64,000 nt of DNA, taken from Acidobacteriota bacterium. Its GTDB lineage: Bacteria > Acidobacteriota > Terriglobia > UBA7540. A program made the translations under genes and the position numbers. The stretch is from positions 1 to 64,000 of the forward strand of contig JAMCXS010000012.1 in NCBI GenBank assembly GCA_023474345.1. Reading direction: 5' to 3'. This document shows positions 18,817-26,927 of the stretch, in pieces (position 1 is the first letter of the stretch; each line of letters begins with the position of its first letter). The notes under the pieces are model-generated. The model was not told the origin of the DNA. It saw nothing but the letters and a program-made list of their open reading frames with translations, and did not search any database.

Positions 18817-19470
18817 ATGATATTCGAGTCTTGCGCGGAAATTCGTAGTTACTTCTCGGATTATTTGGATGGCGCCTGCGAAACGAGAGAGGTGCACGCC
18901 ATCCGCTATCATCTTGCGAACTGCATGGCGTGCTCGAGGGATCTTGAACGCTACCGATCGCTCCGGATGGAACTGCACGGACTGGCGCGGCGGCAGGTTT
19001 CAAGTGACTTGGCACTGCGGTTAAGAGTTCAAGTTTCTCATGAGTTGCACCGGAATGTCACCCAACGCTTTATGACTCGGCTGCAAAATATGTTCCGGCC
19101 AGTGCTGCTTCCTTCCATCGCGGGGCTTCTGGTGGCTCTGGCGTGCATCGGTCTGGTGTTAGGGGCGAACGCGCCTCGCAGCAGCAATATTCCTGATGTC
19201 CCTCTGCAAATCGTCACACCGCCGCGCATCCGGGAACTGGCTCCGATGGACTTTGATATGGGAAGTAGGCCCCTGCTCTTGGAGACCTACGTCAACGCCC
19301 GTGGCGAGGTGACATCTTATAAGGTCCTCTCGGGCCCGCACTCACCCAAGCTTATGAAACACCTCGACCGCATGATGTATTTTAGTCTCTTCTGTCCCGC
19401 AACGGCGTTCGGAGTGCCGACGAACGGCCACCTTTTGCTTTCCTTTCGGCAAATCACGGTCCGAGGTTAA
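18817..19470 (+). CDS. Zinc-finger anti-sigma factor, membrane-bound, with TonB-like C-terminus
   Basis: This 217-aa protein starts immediately after the sigma gene. Residues ~5-55 form a zf-HC2/ZAS domain (CAEIRSYFSDYLDG, then HLANCMAC with the H-x3-C-x2-C zinc site). A membrane helix lies at ~93-112 (LLPSIAGLLVALACIGLVLG). The periplasmic part (~140-217, LLLETYVNARGEVTSYKVLSGP) resembles a TonB C-terminal or energy-transducer fold. The likely role is to hold the ECF sigma factor at the membrane until a periplasmic signal is sensed. Confidence 0.88.
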   Translation: MIFESCAEIRSYFSDYLDGACETREVHAIRYHLANCMACSRDLERYRSLRMELHGLARRQVSSDLALRLRVQVSHELHRNVTQRFMTRLQNMFRPVLLPSIAGLLVALACIGLVLGANAPRSSNIPDVPLQIVTPPRIRELAPMDFDMGSRPLLLETYVNARGEVTSYKVLSGPHSPKLMKHLDRMMYFSLFCPATAFGVPTNGHLLLSFRQITVRG

Positions 19471-19475
19471 CCTGC

Positions 19476-21035
19476 TTGCATTCAAGATTCTTGTTATCCG
19501 GCCTTAGAACGTCGAAAACACGTAAAGGGAAAGGGAAGAGCGGGCTGGCGGGCGGAGGCTCGTTTATTGCCAGCGCTATGCTATTTGTTGTGCTCGCTTT
19601 ACCCCTGCCCACGTGGGCTCAGCAGGGGCAGGTTCTGCTCGAGTCCAACGAACAGCTTTTCTCAGTCCTTGCCGCCCTCAATGCCGCAGGCTATGATACC
19701 GGAATTACCGTTGACACGGGCGACCAAACCCGCGAGGGAGTTCGTGCCGCCCTGGCGAAAGAAAATATCCCGATTCTTCCTGAGATCAGGAAGTTTTACG
19801 AGGCCCACAGAATCCCCGGCCGTCCAGGCGCCGAGCTCGGGCAATACGTTTCCCTTGCCCTGTTCTTGGGACCGCCGCCGGATTTTCATTTCACCATCGC
19901 TCAGACCGATCTTCCTCCGGACGCCAGTGCGGTTGCCGGCCTGGTTCCCCTGCTGACGGTTTTTTACAAGCAGGCAGACTTGATAGATCTTTGGGCCCGC
20001 GCCCAGATCAATTACCGTACCCGGATCGAACAGTACAGTCCGTTGGTGCGTAAAGCCATCGAGCTTACTGATGCTTATCTGCGCTTCCCGGCGGGCGCCT
20101 ACCTGGGCCGGACCTATACCATCTACGTGGACCTTCTCGGCGCGCCGAACCAGGTTCAGGCACGAATCTACGGCTCGAATTACTACCTTGTCATAACTCC
20201 TTCCAAGAAGTTCCCGCTGGATGATATTCGCCACCAGTATCTCCATTTCCTCCTCGATCCGCTGGCGGTGAAGTACGCGCCCCAAATCCACCAAGCCATA
20301 GCGCTGGCCGCGATAGCCCGGAAGGCCCCGGCGCTCAAGAGTGATTTTAAGGAAGATTTTTCATTACTGGTAACCGAGTGCCTCATCCGGGCGGCTGAGC
20401 TGCGAATCGACAAGCTTCCTGAGTTCCAGGCGCGGAAGCGGGTCAACCAGCTAGCCAGTTCGGGGCTGATCCTGGTCCCCTACTTTTACGATGCCCTGGA
20501 GGACTACGAAAAGCAGGAAGCCTCGATGACCGTCTATTACCGGCAGATGATCCAGGGGATTAAACCTCTCCAGGAAGAAGCGCGGCTGGCGAACATCAAA
20601 TTTACGAAGCCGGCCGCGCCAGTGGCAGCGGCTCCGGAAGGCTCGGAGGTTCAGCAGTTACTCGACAAAGGCGACAACGCCATTTATGAGGGCAAGTACG
20701 ACGAGGCGCACACGGCATTCGAACAGGTGATCGCGAAAAATCCGCAGAATTCACGCGCTCTGTTTGGCTTGGCCGTCGTTGCCAGCAACACTCGCAAGCC
20801 TGATATTGCGCGGAAATACTTTGAAGAGACTTTGAAGGCCACACACGATTTGCGCCTGGTGACTTGGTCTCACATTTATCTTGGGCGCATTTATGACCTT
20901 AGCGGCGAGCGTATGCAGGCGCTTGCCCAGTACCGTGCTGCTTCGTTAACCGCGGGGGCGTATCCAGAGGCCCTGCGCGCGGTCGAAAGCGGGCTTAAAA
21001 TACCTTACGGCGCAGAACCACAAGGCCAGAATTGA
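19476..21035 (+). CDS. Exported TPR-repeat protein
   Basis: This 519-aa protein has a TTG start at 19476 with GAGG 9 nt upstream, or alternatively an ATG at 19578 that starts right at the signal peptide. The hydrophobic stretch ending PTWAQQ is a good signal peptidase I site. The central part (~60-370) is unfamiliar: it recalls peptidase-like domains of acidobacterial secreted proteins but shows no HExxH motif. The C-terminal ~120 residues hold TPR repeats (DKGDNAIYEGKYDEAHTAFEQVIAKNP and the next units). It starts 5 bp after the anti-sigma gene and may belong to that operon. Confidence 0.8.
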   Translation: MHSRFLLSGLRTSKTRKGKGKSGLAGGGSFIASAMLFVVLALPLPTWAQQGQVLLESNEQLFSVLAALNAAGYDTGITVDTGDQTREGVRAALAKENIPILPEIRKFYEAHRIPGRPGAELGQYVSLALFLGPPPDFHFTIAQTDLPPDASAVAGLVPLLTVFYKQADLIDLWARAQINYRTRIEQYSPLVRKAIELTDAYLRFPAGAYLGRTYTIYVDLLGAPNQVQARIYGSNYYLVITPSKKFPLDDIRHQYLHFLLDPLAVKYAPQIHQAIALAAIARKAPALKSDFKEDFSLLVTECLIRAAELRIDKLPEFQARKRVNQLASSGLILVPYFYDALEDYEKQEASMTVYYRQMIQGIKPLQEEARLANIKFTKPAAPVAAAPEGSEVQQLLDKGDNAIYEGKYDEAHTAFEQVIAKNPQNSRALFGLAVVASNTRKPDIARKYFEETLKATHDLRLVTWSHIYLGRIYDLSGERMQALAQYRAASLTAGAYPEALRAVESGLKIPYGAEPQGQN

Positions 21036-21085
21036 CAGCGTCGGTGCGCACGGCTTTGCGAGGAGCCCGGGAATCGAACCAAACC

Positions 21086-22027
21086 TTAGCGGCCGCCGCT
21101 TGTCGCTTTCACGATGGCGTCGGCTAGGCGCACAGCGGGAACCATATGCTCTACGTCGTGGACTCGAACGATATGAGCGCCATTCAGAATGGCTGCCGTC
21201 ACCGCCGCCGCATCCGCAAATTCGAGGGATGACAGGACTTCGCTCCCCGGTTTTGCACTCGGATTAGCGAGCGCGGGTCGCTTTCTGCGGGCCGCGCCCG
21301 AAATTTTCTCCCCCTGCGTGGCGGCTCGCACAAACGATTTTCTTGAAGTCCCCACCAGGATCGGCAGCCTGAAACTTCGCAACCGGCCCAGATGACCCAG
21401 AATTTCATAATTCTGGGTTCTTGATTTGCCGAATCCGAGACCCGGATCAATAATCAACTGTTCCCGGCGAACTCCGCGGGCGAGAGCTCGCTTGACGGAC
21501 CATTCGAGCCCGTCATGAACCGAGCGCCAGATGGACCGCACAAAGGGTCTTTGCTGCATGTTTTCGGGCCGTCCGCGAATATGCATCAGAATAAGCGGCA
21601 GATGGTACCGCGCGGCCACTTCGGCCAGTCGCTCGTCAAAGCGCAGCCCGCTGATGTCGTTCACAATATTGGCTCCGGCGCGTACCGCCTGCGCAGCGAC
21701 GGAGGCTTTGGTCGTGTCAATGGAAATGGGGACAGCCCCCAACTTGCGCCGAAGGCCGCGAATCACCGGCAACACCCGCTCCGCCTCTTCCTCCGCGGAG
21801 ATTGGGCGGGACCCCGGCCGGGTGGATTCGCCGCCGACGTCAATCCAGTCGGCTCCCTGGCGGACCATTTCGACTCCGTGCGCGACCGCCGCGCCCGAGT
21901 CCATATAGAGGCCTCCGTCGGAAAAAGAATCCGGCGTTGTGTTCAGCACTCCCATGACGAAAGTGCGCAAGCCGAGCCGTACCTTTTTGCCCATCATGTC
22001 CAATTCAAAAGCATCGCGGGTTTCCAT
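21086..22027 (-). CDS. folP: Dihydropteroate synthase
   Basis: FolP condenses p-aminobenzoate with the pterin pyrophosphate in folate synthesis. Diagnostic motifs in order are VMGVLNTTPDSFSDGG, DWIDVGGESTRPG, PISIDTTKASVA, NIVNDISGL, PLILMHIRGRP, LIIDPGLGFGKS, LVGTSRKSF and IVRVHDVEHM. I start it at METRDAFELDMM (22027), giving 313 aa. The frame stays open another 62 codons to 22213, but that extension is basic, non-conserved and would nearly reach the divergent PASTA gene. No strong ribosome site marks either start. Confidence 0.95.
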   Translation of the reverse strand: METRDAFELDMMGKKVRLGLRTFVMGVLNTTPDSFSDGGLYMDSGAAVAHGVEMVRQGADWIDVGGESTRPGSRPISAEEEAERVLPVIRGLRRKLGAVPISIDTTKASVAAQAVRAGANIVNDISGLRFDERLAEVAARYHLPLILMHIRGRPENMQQRPFVRSIWRSVHDGLEWSVKRALARGVRREQLIIDPGLGFGKSRTQNYEILGHLGRLRSFRLPILVGTSRKSFVRAATQGEKISGAARRKRPALANPSAKPGSEVLSSLEFADAAAVTAAILNGAHIVRVHDVEHMVPAVRLADAIVKATSGGR

Positions 22028-22256
22028 CTTGATCAGAAAACCTTTTCCTCCTTCCCATGCTTTGACGCCATTCCTTCTTCCGGCTTGTCCAACGCCCACC
22101 GCGATCTTGCGCGATTTCGCCGCCAGACCGCGCTTGTTTCGCTTTTCGATGATTTTCAGACATTTTGCCACAAGAAATGATGTGCTTCCAACACCGCCGA
22201 AAGAAACTGGCACACACCCTTGATAATTTTTGGTACGTCATCCATTATTACTGGAG

Positions 22257-22985
22257 ATGAAACTTGAGAGCGAAATCCGGACTCTTTTTCGTTTATTTTT
22301 TCTCTTTGCTATCCTGGTCACGGTCGCTGTGGTGTCCGCCATTACGACGATTCGTTTGACGGTCCATGGGCGGCAGGAGATTTTGCCCAACTTGGTTGGT
22401 TTGCCGGTCGCCCAAGCCCAGAAGGCCGTGGACGGGTTGGGCCTGAATCTGAAGGTCGAAGACAAACTTTTCAGTACCAAAGTTCCCGCCGGCAGCATCG
22501 TTTCCCAGATGCCTACTGGCGGAACCCACATGAAACCGCTCCAGGATGTTCACGTACTGGTCAGCCTGGGTGCTCCGCAAGTGACAGTTCCCGACGTCAT
22601 TGGGCGGAGCCTGCGCGTGGCGCAGATCACCGCCATTCAACGCGGGTTGAACATTGGAGACGTGGCCGCGCTCTATTGGCCGCAAACCCAGCCGAACGAT
22701 ATTGTGGCTCAGAATCCGCCGCCTTCCGCAACCGATTTGCAGAGCCCCGCCGTCAACTTTCTGGTTTCGCTGGGTGAGAGGCCGCCCGCATACCTCTGCC
22801 CAAGTTTCCAGGGCAAACCGCTTGCAATCGTTGAGGCGGAACTTCAGCAGGCAGGTTTTCAAAACCCGAAGGCTACTCGCGTTCCATCTTCCGGCGCGGC
22901 TCGCGGCGTCATTCTTTCGCAGCAGCCTCCTGCCGGCAGCAGAGTAACTCCCGACACAGTGTTTACGTTTGAAGTTGCCCAGTAG
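22257..22985 (+). CDS. Membrane-anchored protein with three PASTA domains
   Basis: This 242-aa protein starts at MKLESEIRT; a TTG at 22230 would add nine residues. A single membrane helix lies at ~13-36 (FRLFFLFAILVTVAVVSAITTI), and the rest is outside the membrane. Three PASTA domains follow: ~46-110 (ILPNLVGLPVAQAQKAV), ~111-180 (VTVPDVIGRSLRVAQITAIQRG) and ~181-242. Each ends with the typical SQxPxxGxxV pattern. PASTA domains bind peptidoglycan fragments in Ser/Thr kinases and PBPs, but no kinase or transpeptidase domain is attached here. Damaged copies of its 3' end recur downstream. Confidence 0.9.
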   Translation: MKLESEIRTLFRLFFLFAILVTVAVVSAITTIRLTVHGRQEILPNLVGLPVAQAQKAVDGLGLNLKVEDKLFSTKVPAGSIVSQMPTGGTHMKPLQDVHVLVSLGAPQVTVPDVIGRSLRVAQITAIQRGLNIGDVAALYWPQTQPNDIVAQNPPPSATDLQSPAVNFLVSLGERPPAYLCPSFQGKPLAIVEAELQQAGFQNPKATRVPSSGAARGVILSQQPPAGSRVTPDTVFTFEVAQ

Positions 22986-23056
22986 CCTGGAATATTCCGC
23001 TGGTTTTAGCTTATATAACCGACGCGGAAAGTCTCTAGGGCTTTCTTGCAGGAAAA

Positions 23057-23079
23057 GCTCCGTCGGGTTTCGGCGGAGC
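23057..23079 (-). terminator. Terminator of secreted paralog 1
   Basis: GCTCCGTCG (23057-23065) pairs with CGGCGGAGC (23071-23079) around a GGTTT loop, with one G-T wobble. Read on the minus strand it is followed by TTTT. It sits just beyond the stop of the gene at 23108 and in the 3' flank of the convergent PASTA gene, so it may serve both. Confidence 0.75.
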
Positions 23080-23107
23080 CTTCAAGTTTGCGGGAGGGCA
23101 ACGATGC

Positions 23108-23698
23108 CTATGAGCTGGCTTTCTTGCTTACGTGCCGCCGCGGTTCGGCCATTTTTTGAGCTGCATGAACGTAATGTGTAAACGTCCCAACCGTCCCAGC
23201 CACCTGATTGGCATTGTGATAGATGGCGTTGAGGAAGTCGGGATAGTTGGTTAGGGAAAGCGCCATCGTATCTTCTTGGTTTCTCAACATTTGGATTGCA
23301 GCTTCAGTCTGATATACCAGTTCGTGGACGTTTGGAACCATGCGATGCAGAAGCTGCTGCTGCCAGGGATCCAGATCTTTCTTCATTTGAGAAAGTTTCC
23401 AAAGGTCCACGCTCATCTTGTTGACGTGGTCCCTGATCCTGGCCAGTATGGAGGCATGGATCATCCAGGGCAGTTGTTCCCCCTCAACTTGCAGGGGCCC
23501 CACCTCTTTGGTTACTTTCATAGAAAGATTTCGGATTTGATTGATCATCGCCGTGGCCTCTTGCGTATCCGCCAGGTTGGCGGTCGGAGAGGTCAAAGCC
23601 ATCGGCTGCGGGGTTTCAATTGCGAATAAAAGGCCCACCGGCGAGACTAGGGCAAAGGCAAGAAGATATCCAAGAACTCGAAAGCTTTTCGCGCGCAT
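23108..23698 (-). CDS. Small secreted helical protein, array paralog 1
   Basis: This 196-aa protein of unknown function is the first of four related genes. It starts MRAKSFRVLG at 23698, preceded by AAGGAGGT. A signal peptide spans ~1-27 (LLAFALVSPVGLLFAIE). The mature part is predicted mostly helical. Family-wide motifs are SPTANLADT, LDPWQQQLLHRMVPNVHELVYQT and YHNANQVAGTVGTFTHYVHAAQKMAE, ending in a basic KKASS tail. There are no cysteines in the mature part and no recognisable catalytic motif. A periplasmic or surface structural or binding role is possible, but this is inference only. Confidence 0.8.
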   Translation of the reverse strand: MRAKSFRVLGYLLAFALVSPVGLLFAIETPQPMALTSPTANLADTQEATAMINQIRNLSMKVTKEVGPLQVEGEQLPWMIHASILARIRDHVNKMSVDLWKLSQMKKDLDPWQQQLLHRMVPNVHELVYQTEAAIQMLRNQEDTMALSLTNYPDFLNAIYHNANQVAGTVGTFTHYVHAAQKMAEPRRHVSKKASS

Positions 23699-23844
23699 AG
23701 TACCTCCTTTTTTACAGTGAGCTAGCCATGGGTAGCATCTCTGAATATTATGAGCCGCCGCACATCTCACATTTTTACGATGCCCCCGCCGCTCATTCTC
23801 GTTGCTTAAAACGCGTTGGAAACGGAATTTGCTTGGATTCGCGT

Positions 23845-24058
23845 GCCGCGCCGCGTCCTTTTGGGCGCAACGCTAGGCGCAAGGATGCTGCAACTTAAAC
23901 CCCCCAGCTTCCGCGGCCTATTTCTGGAGCCTCGCTGTCAACTGGGTAGCCTCGCCTGCGGTTTTGTCCTCGCGCAACAACCTTATGCCGGCAACAGAGC
24001 AGCGCCCTGCAGAGTTTTTGCGTTTCAGGTTGCCGAGCAGCCTGGAATATCTCACTGG
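23845..24058 (+). pseudogene. Decayed copy of the PASTA gene 3' end, relic 1
   Basis: This stretch aligns by eye with the last ~300 bp of the PASTA gene and its 3' flank. Examples are CGCGCAACAACC, TGCCGGCAACAGAG and GCGTTTCAGGTTGCC, against CGCAGCAGCCTCC, TGCCGGCAGCAGAG and ACGTTTGAAGTTGCC near 22918-22980. CAGCCTGGAATAT follows where the functional gene has TAGCCTGGAATAT. It contains indels and no usable start, and it lies between secreted paralogs 1 and 2. Confidence 0.7.
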
Positions 24059-24106
24059 TCCCAGATTGAGTTGCCCGCGGGTATCGTCAAGGGTTTTGGA
24101 GACGGG

Positions 24107-24135
24107 AAAGCTCCGCCGGCATTCGGCGGAGCTTT
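24107..24135. terminator. Terminator of secreted paralog 2 (bidirectional form)
   Basis: AAAGCTCCGCCG (24107-24118) and CGGCGGAGCTTT (24124-24135) form a perfect 12-bp stem with a 5-nt loop. A-runs and T-runs on both sides make it workable in either direction. It lies 26 bp beyond the stop of the gene at 24161. Confidence 0.85.
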
Positions 24136-24160
24136 CAAGTTTGCGGGAGGGCAACGATGC

Positions 24161-24751
24161 CTATGAGCTGGCTTTCTTGCTTACATGCCGCCGCAGTTCG
24201 GCCATTTTTTGAGCTGCATGAACGTATTGTGTAAAGGTCCCGACATTGTCCACCACCTGATTGGCATTGTGATAGATGGCGTTGATATATCCAGGATAAT
24301 CAGTCAAGGCCAGTGCCGAGCGATTCTGGTGGCTACTGAGCGTTGTGATGGCAGCCTGAGTCTGGTAGATCAGTTCATGGACATTTGGCACCATCTTGCT
24401 GAGGAGTTGTTGCTGCCATGGGTCCAGCTCGGCCTTCATTTGAGACAATCGTGTAAGGCCGCTGCTCATCTTGTTGACTTGGCTCTTGATCCTGGCGAGT
24501 CTCCAGGCATTGATTTCCCAGCTTAATTCTCCCCCCTCAACTACTAAGGGTCCCACCTCTCGCCGTACTTTCAGGGAGAGGTCTTGAATTTTGTTGAAGA
24601 TCGCCGTGGCCTGCTGCGTATCCGCTAAATTGGCGGTCGGAGAGGTCAAAGCCATCGGCTGCGGGGTTTCAATTGAAAATAAAAGACCCACCGGCGAGAT
24701 TAGGGCAAAGGCAAGAAGATATCCAAGAACTCGAAAGCTTTTCGTGTGCAT
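24161..24751 (-). CDS. Small secreted helical protein, array paralog 2
   Basis: This 196-aa paralog starts MHTKSFRVLG at 24751 behind AAAGGAGGT. The signal peptide (LLAFALISPVGLLFSIE) and the SPTANLADTQQAT segment closely match paralog 1. The central helices (LTRLSQMKAELDPWQQQLLSKMVPNVHELIYQT) and the C-terminus (GTFTQYVHAAQKMAELRRHVSKKASS) are very similar. Most differences lie in the region around residues 60-90 and 140-160. It is the same length as paralog 1 and is flanked by its own terminator and a decayed PASTA fragment. Confidence 0.8.
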   Translation of the reverse strand: MHTKSFRVLGYLLAFALISPVGLLFSIETPQPMALTSPTANLADTQQATAIFNKIQDLSLKVRREVGPLVVEGGELSWEINAWRLARIKSQVNKMSSGLTRLSQMKAELDPWQQQLLSKMVPNVHELIYQTQAAITTLSSHQNRSALALTDYPGYINAIYHNANQVVDNVGTFTQYVHAAQKMAELRRHVSKKASS

Positions 24752-24894
24752 AGTACCTCCTTTCGATAGTGAGCTAGCCATGGGTAGCATCTCTAGGTCT
24801 TGCGTGCCGCCACACATCTCACACTTTTACGATGCACCCGGTGCTCATTGCCGTTGCTTAAAACGCCTATAGGAGCGGAATTGCATGGATTCGT

Positions 24895-24995
24895 GCTGCG
24901 CCGCGTCCTTTGGCCGCAGCGCCAGGCGCAACGATGTAGCGGCTCAAGGTCCCAGCTTCCGCAGCCTATTTACGGAGCCTCGCTGTCAACCGATT
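24895..24995 (+). pseudogene. Decayed copy of PASTA gene internal part, relic 2
   Basis: Bases such as CGCGTCCTTTGGCCGCAG, CAGCTTCCGCAGCC and GGAGCCTCGCTGTCAAC correspond to the PASTA coding segment near 22668-22760 (CGCGCTCTATTGGCCGCA, CCTTCCGCAACC, AGAGCCCCGCCGTCAAC). The final part of the gene, still visible in relics 1 and 3, is missing here. It lies between paralogs 2 and 3. Confidence 0.6.
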
Positions 24996-25030
24996 CGCCG
25001 GTGAGTATGATCATGATTTTTTAGGCGGGC

Positions 25031-25057
25031 AAGCTCCGCCGGGTTTCGGCGGAGCTT
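25031..25057. terminator. Terminator of secreted paralog 3
   Basis: AAGCTCCGCCG (25031-25041) and CGGCGGAGCTT (25047-25057) form a perfect 11-bp stem around GGTTT, with T on the plus side and A on the other. It is the same hairpin as those after paralogs 2 and 4. Confidence 0.85.
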
Positions 25058-25083
25058 TTAAGTTGAAGGTAGGGATGCCAAAT

Positions 25084-25674
25084 CTACGTGCTAGCCTTTG
25101 TACTTGTCTGTTCCTTCAGTTCGGCCATTTCTTGAGCCGCGTGAGTGTAATTTGTAAACGCTCCAACTTAGCCGACCAACTGGTTGGCGTTGTGATAAAT
25201 GACGCTATAGTTGGCTTTACTCATCGCCGCCATCGTGTACCGTTGGTAGTGGCGCCTATTGAGCCTTTGGATTACAGCCTGCGTCTGGTAGACTAGTTCG
25301 TGAACATCCGGGGTTATGCGACGCAGAAGCTGTTGCTGCTGCGGATCCAAGTTTTCCCTCATTTGCGAGAGTTTCCAAAGGTCCTTGCTCATCTTGTTGA
25401 CGTGGTCCTTGATCCTGGTAAGTATGAAGGCTTGGGTCCTCCAAGCTAGGTGTCCGCCTTGAAATTGCAGGGGACCTACCTGGTTTCTTACTTTCAGAGC
25501 AAGGACTTGAATTCGGTTGAAAATCGCTGAGGCTTCTTGCCGATCTGCCAAGTTTGCGGTCGGTGAGGTTAAAGCGACCGGCCGCGGGGTTTCAATTGAA
25601 AATAAGAGACCTACCGGCGAGATTAGGGCAAAGGCGAGAAGCGATCCAAGGACTTGAAAGATTTTTGAACGCAT
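25084..25674 (-). pseudogene. Small secreted helical protein, array paralog 3, with premature stop
   Basis: The frame starts MRSKIFQVLG at 25674, behind AAGGAGGT, with the family signal peptide and motifs (SPTANLADRQEAS, LDPQQQQLLRRITPDVHELVYQTQA). A TAA at 25168-25170 stops it after NANQLVG at 168 aa. Beyond that stop the same frame continues for 27 codons with the conserved family C-terminus (VGAFTNYTHAAQEMAELK ... TSTKAS) to TAG at 25084. This is a single nonsense change in an otherwise well-kept gene, so the loss is recent or the shorter product is still made. Confidence 0.8.
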
Positions 25675-25814
25675 AATACCTCCTTTTCTTACAGTGAGTT
25701 AATTAGATGCAGCACTTTCAAACCTCATGTGATGCCCCGTAACCCACACTTTTACGATGCACCCGGCGCTCGTCGTCGTTGCTTAAAACGCGTTAGGAGT
25801 GGAATTGCATGGAT

Positions 25815-26025
25815 TCGCGTGCTGCGCCGCCTCCTTTGGGCGCAGCGCCAGGCGCAACGATGGTGCGGTTCAAATCTTCAGCTTCCGCAGCCCATTTACA
25901 GAGCCTTGCTGTCCATTGGCTAGTCTCGCCTTCTAGTGGACGGGTTCATCTATGCGCAACAACCTTACACCGGCAAAAGGGCAGCGTCCTACACAGTTTC
26001 TGTATTTCAGGTTGCCGAGCCGTCC
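25815..26025 (+). pseudogene. Decayed copy of the PASTA gene 3' end, relic 3
   Basis: This is the third relic, between paralogs 3 and 4. TGCGCAACAACCTTACACC, ACACAGTTTCTGTATTTCAG and GTTGCCGAGC line up with the last codons of the PASTA gene (CGCAGCAGCCTCCTGCC, ACACAGTGTTTACGTTTGAA, GTTGCCCAGT). The upstream half (CTCCTTTGGGCGCAG, TCAGCTTCCGCAGCCC, GAGCCTTGCTGTCCA) also matches. Frameshifts and substitutions abolish coding. Confidence 0.65.
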
Positions 26026-26088
26026 GCATGCTCCGCCGGCTTCAAATCCAGTCGCCGGCGGGTATGACCATGATTTCTTTAGGCGGGT

Positions 26089-26115
26089 AAGCTCCGCCGG
26101 GTCTCGGCGGAGCTT
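26089..26115. terminator. Terminator of secreted paralog 4
   Basis: AAGCTCCGCCG (26089-26099) and CGGCGGAGCTT (26105-26115) form a perfect 11-bp stem with a 5-nt loop, followed by TTG on the plus strand. It lies 26 bp beyond the stop of the gene at 26142. Confidence 0.85.
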
Positions 26116-26141
26116 TTGTGTTGACGGTAGGGATGCCAGGC

Positions 26142-26738
26142 CTACGAGGTGGCCTTTGTGCTTGTCTGTTTCTGTAGTGCAGCCATTTGTTGAGCTGCGT
26201 GCACGTAGTGTGTGAACGTTCCAACTGAGCCAAACAACCGGCTGGCATTCTGATAGATGGCCTTATAGTTGCCAAAGCTAATCTGCGCCAACGTAATTCG
26301 CTGGTATTTCTGGTGGTTCAGGGCCTTGATTGCAGCCGCAGTCTGATAGACCATTTCATGGACTTCCGGGGTCATGCGACGCAGAAGCTGTTGCTGCCAC
26401 GGTTCCAGCTTTTTCTTCATTTGCGCCAGTTTCCAAAGGTCCAGGCTCATCTCGTTGACGCGGTCCCTGACTCGATTTAGTGCGGAGGAATGTGCCCACC
26501 AACTTAGCTGTCTCCCTTGAAATTCCAGGGGAGCAATCTCTCTTCGTACTTTCAGAGCAAGATACCGAACGTTGTTGAACACCGACGAGGCCCCTTCCGT
26601 ATCTGCCCAGTTTGCAGTCGGGGAATTAGTAATGATCGGCATGGTAGGACGGGCCTCGATTCCAAATAACAGCCCTACCGGCGAGATTAGAGCTACCGCA
26701 AGAAGCGATCCAAGTACTTTTAAGATTTTAGCACGCAT
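26142..26738 (-). CDS. Small secreted helical protein, array paralog 4
   Basis: This 198-aa protein is the most divergent array member. It starts MRAKILKVLGSLL at 26738 behind AAAGGAGA. The signal peptide (LLAVALISPVGLLFGIE) is kept, followed by SPTANWADTEGAS. The hallmark core LEPWQQQLLRRMTPEVHEMVYQTAAAI and the end GSVGTFTHYVHAAQQMAALQKQTSTKATS are clear. It lies furthest from the PASTA gene. No function can be assigned. The 5' flank carries the same conserved block as the other three (GCATCGTAAAA near 26817-26830 on the minus strand). Confidence 0.8.
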   Translation of the reverse strand: MRAKILKVLGSLLAVALISPVGLLFGIEARPTMPIITNSPTANWADTEGASSVFNNVRYLALKVRREIAPLEFQGRQLSWWAHSSALNRVRDRVNEMSLDLWKLAQMKKKLEPWQQQLLRRMTPEVHEMVYQTAAAIKALNHQKYQRITLAQISFGNYKAIYQNASRLFGSVGTFTHYVHAAQQMAALQKQTSTKATS

Positions 26739-26927
26739 AGAATCTCCTTTCCTTGCAGTGAGTTAACCGCAGGCGCCACCTGCAAATCTTATGTGGTGTT
26801 GCCCCATAACCCACACTTTTACGATGCCCCCGCCGTTTGTTCTTGTTGCTTGAAAACCAGCAGGGGTAAAACAGACGGAATTTGTTCGGGTTAGCGTGCG
26901 GTTGCCGGCATCAATATGGGCCGCTAA

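Noticed and set aside
22028-22213. 62-codon N-terminal extension of folP
   Set aside because: Basic and unlike the family; no ribosome site. It would overlap the region needed for the divergent promoters.
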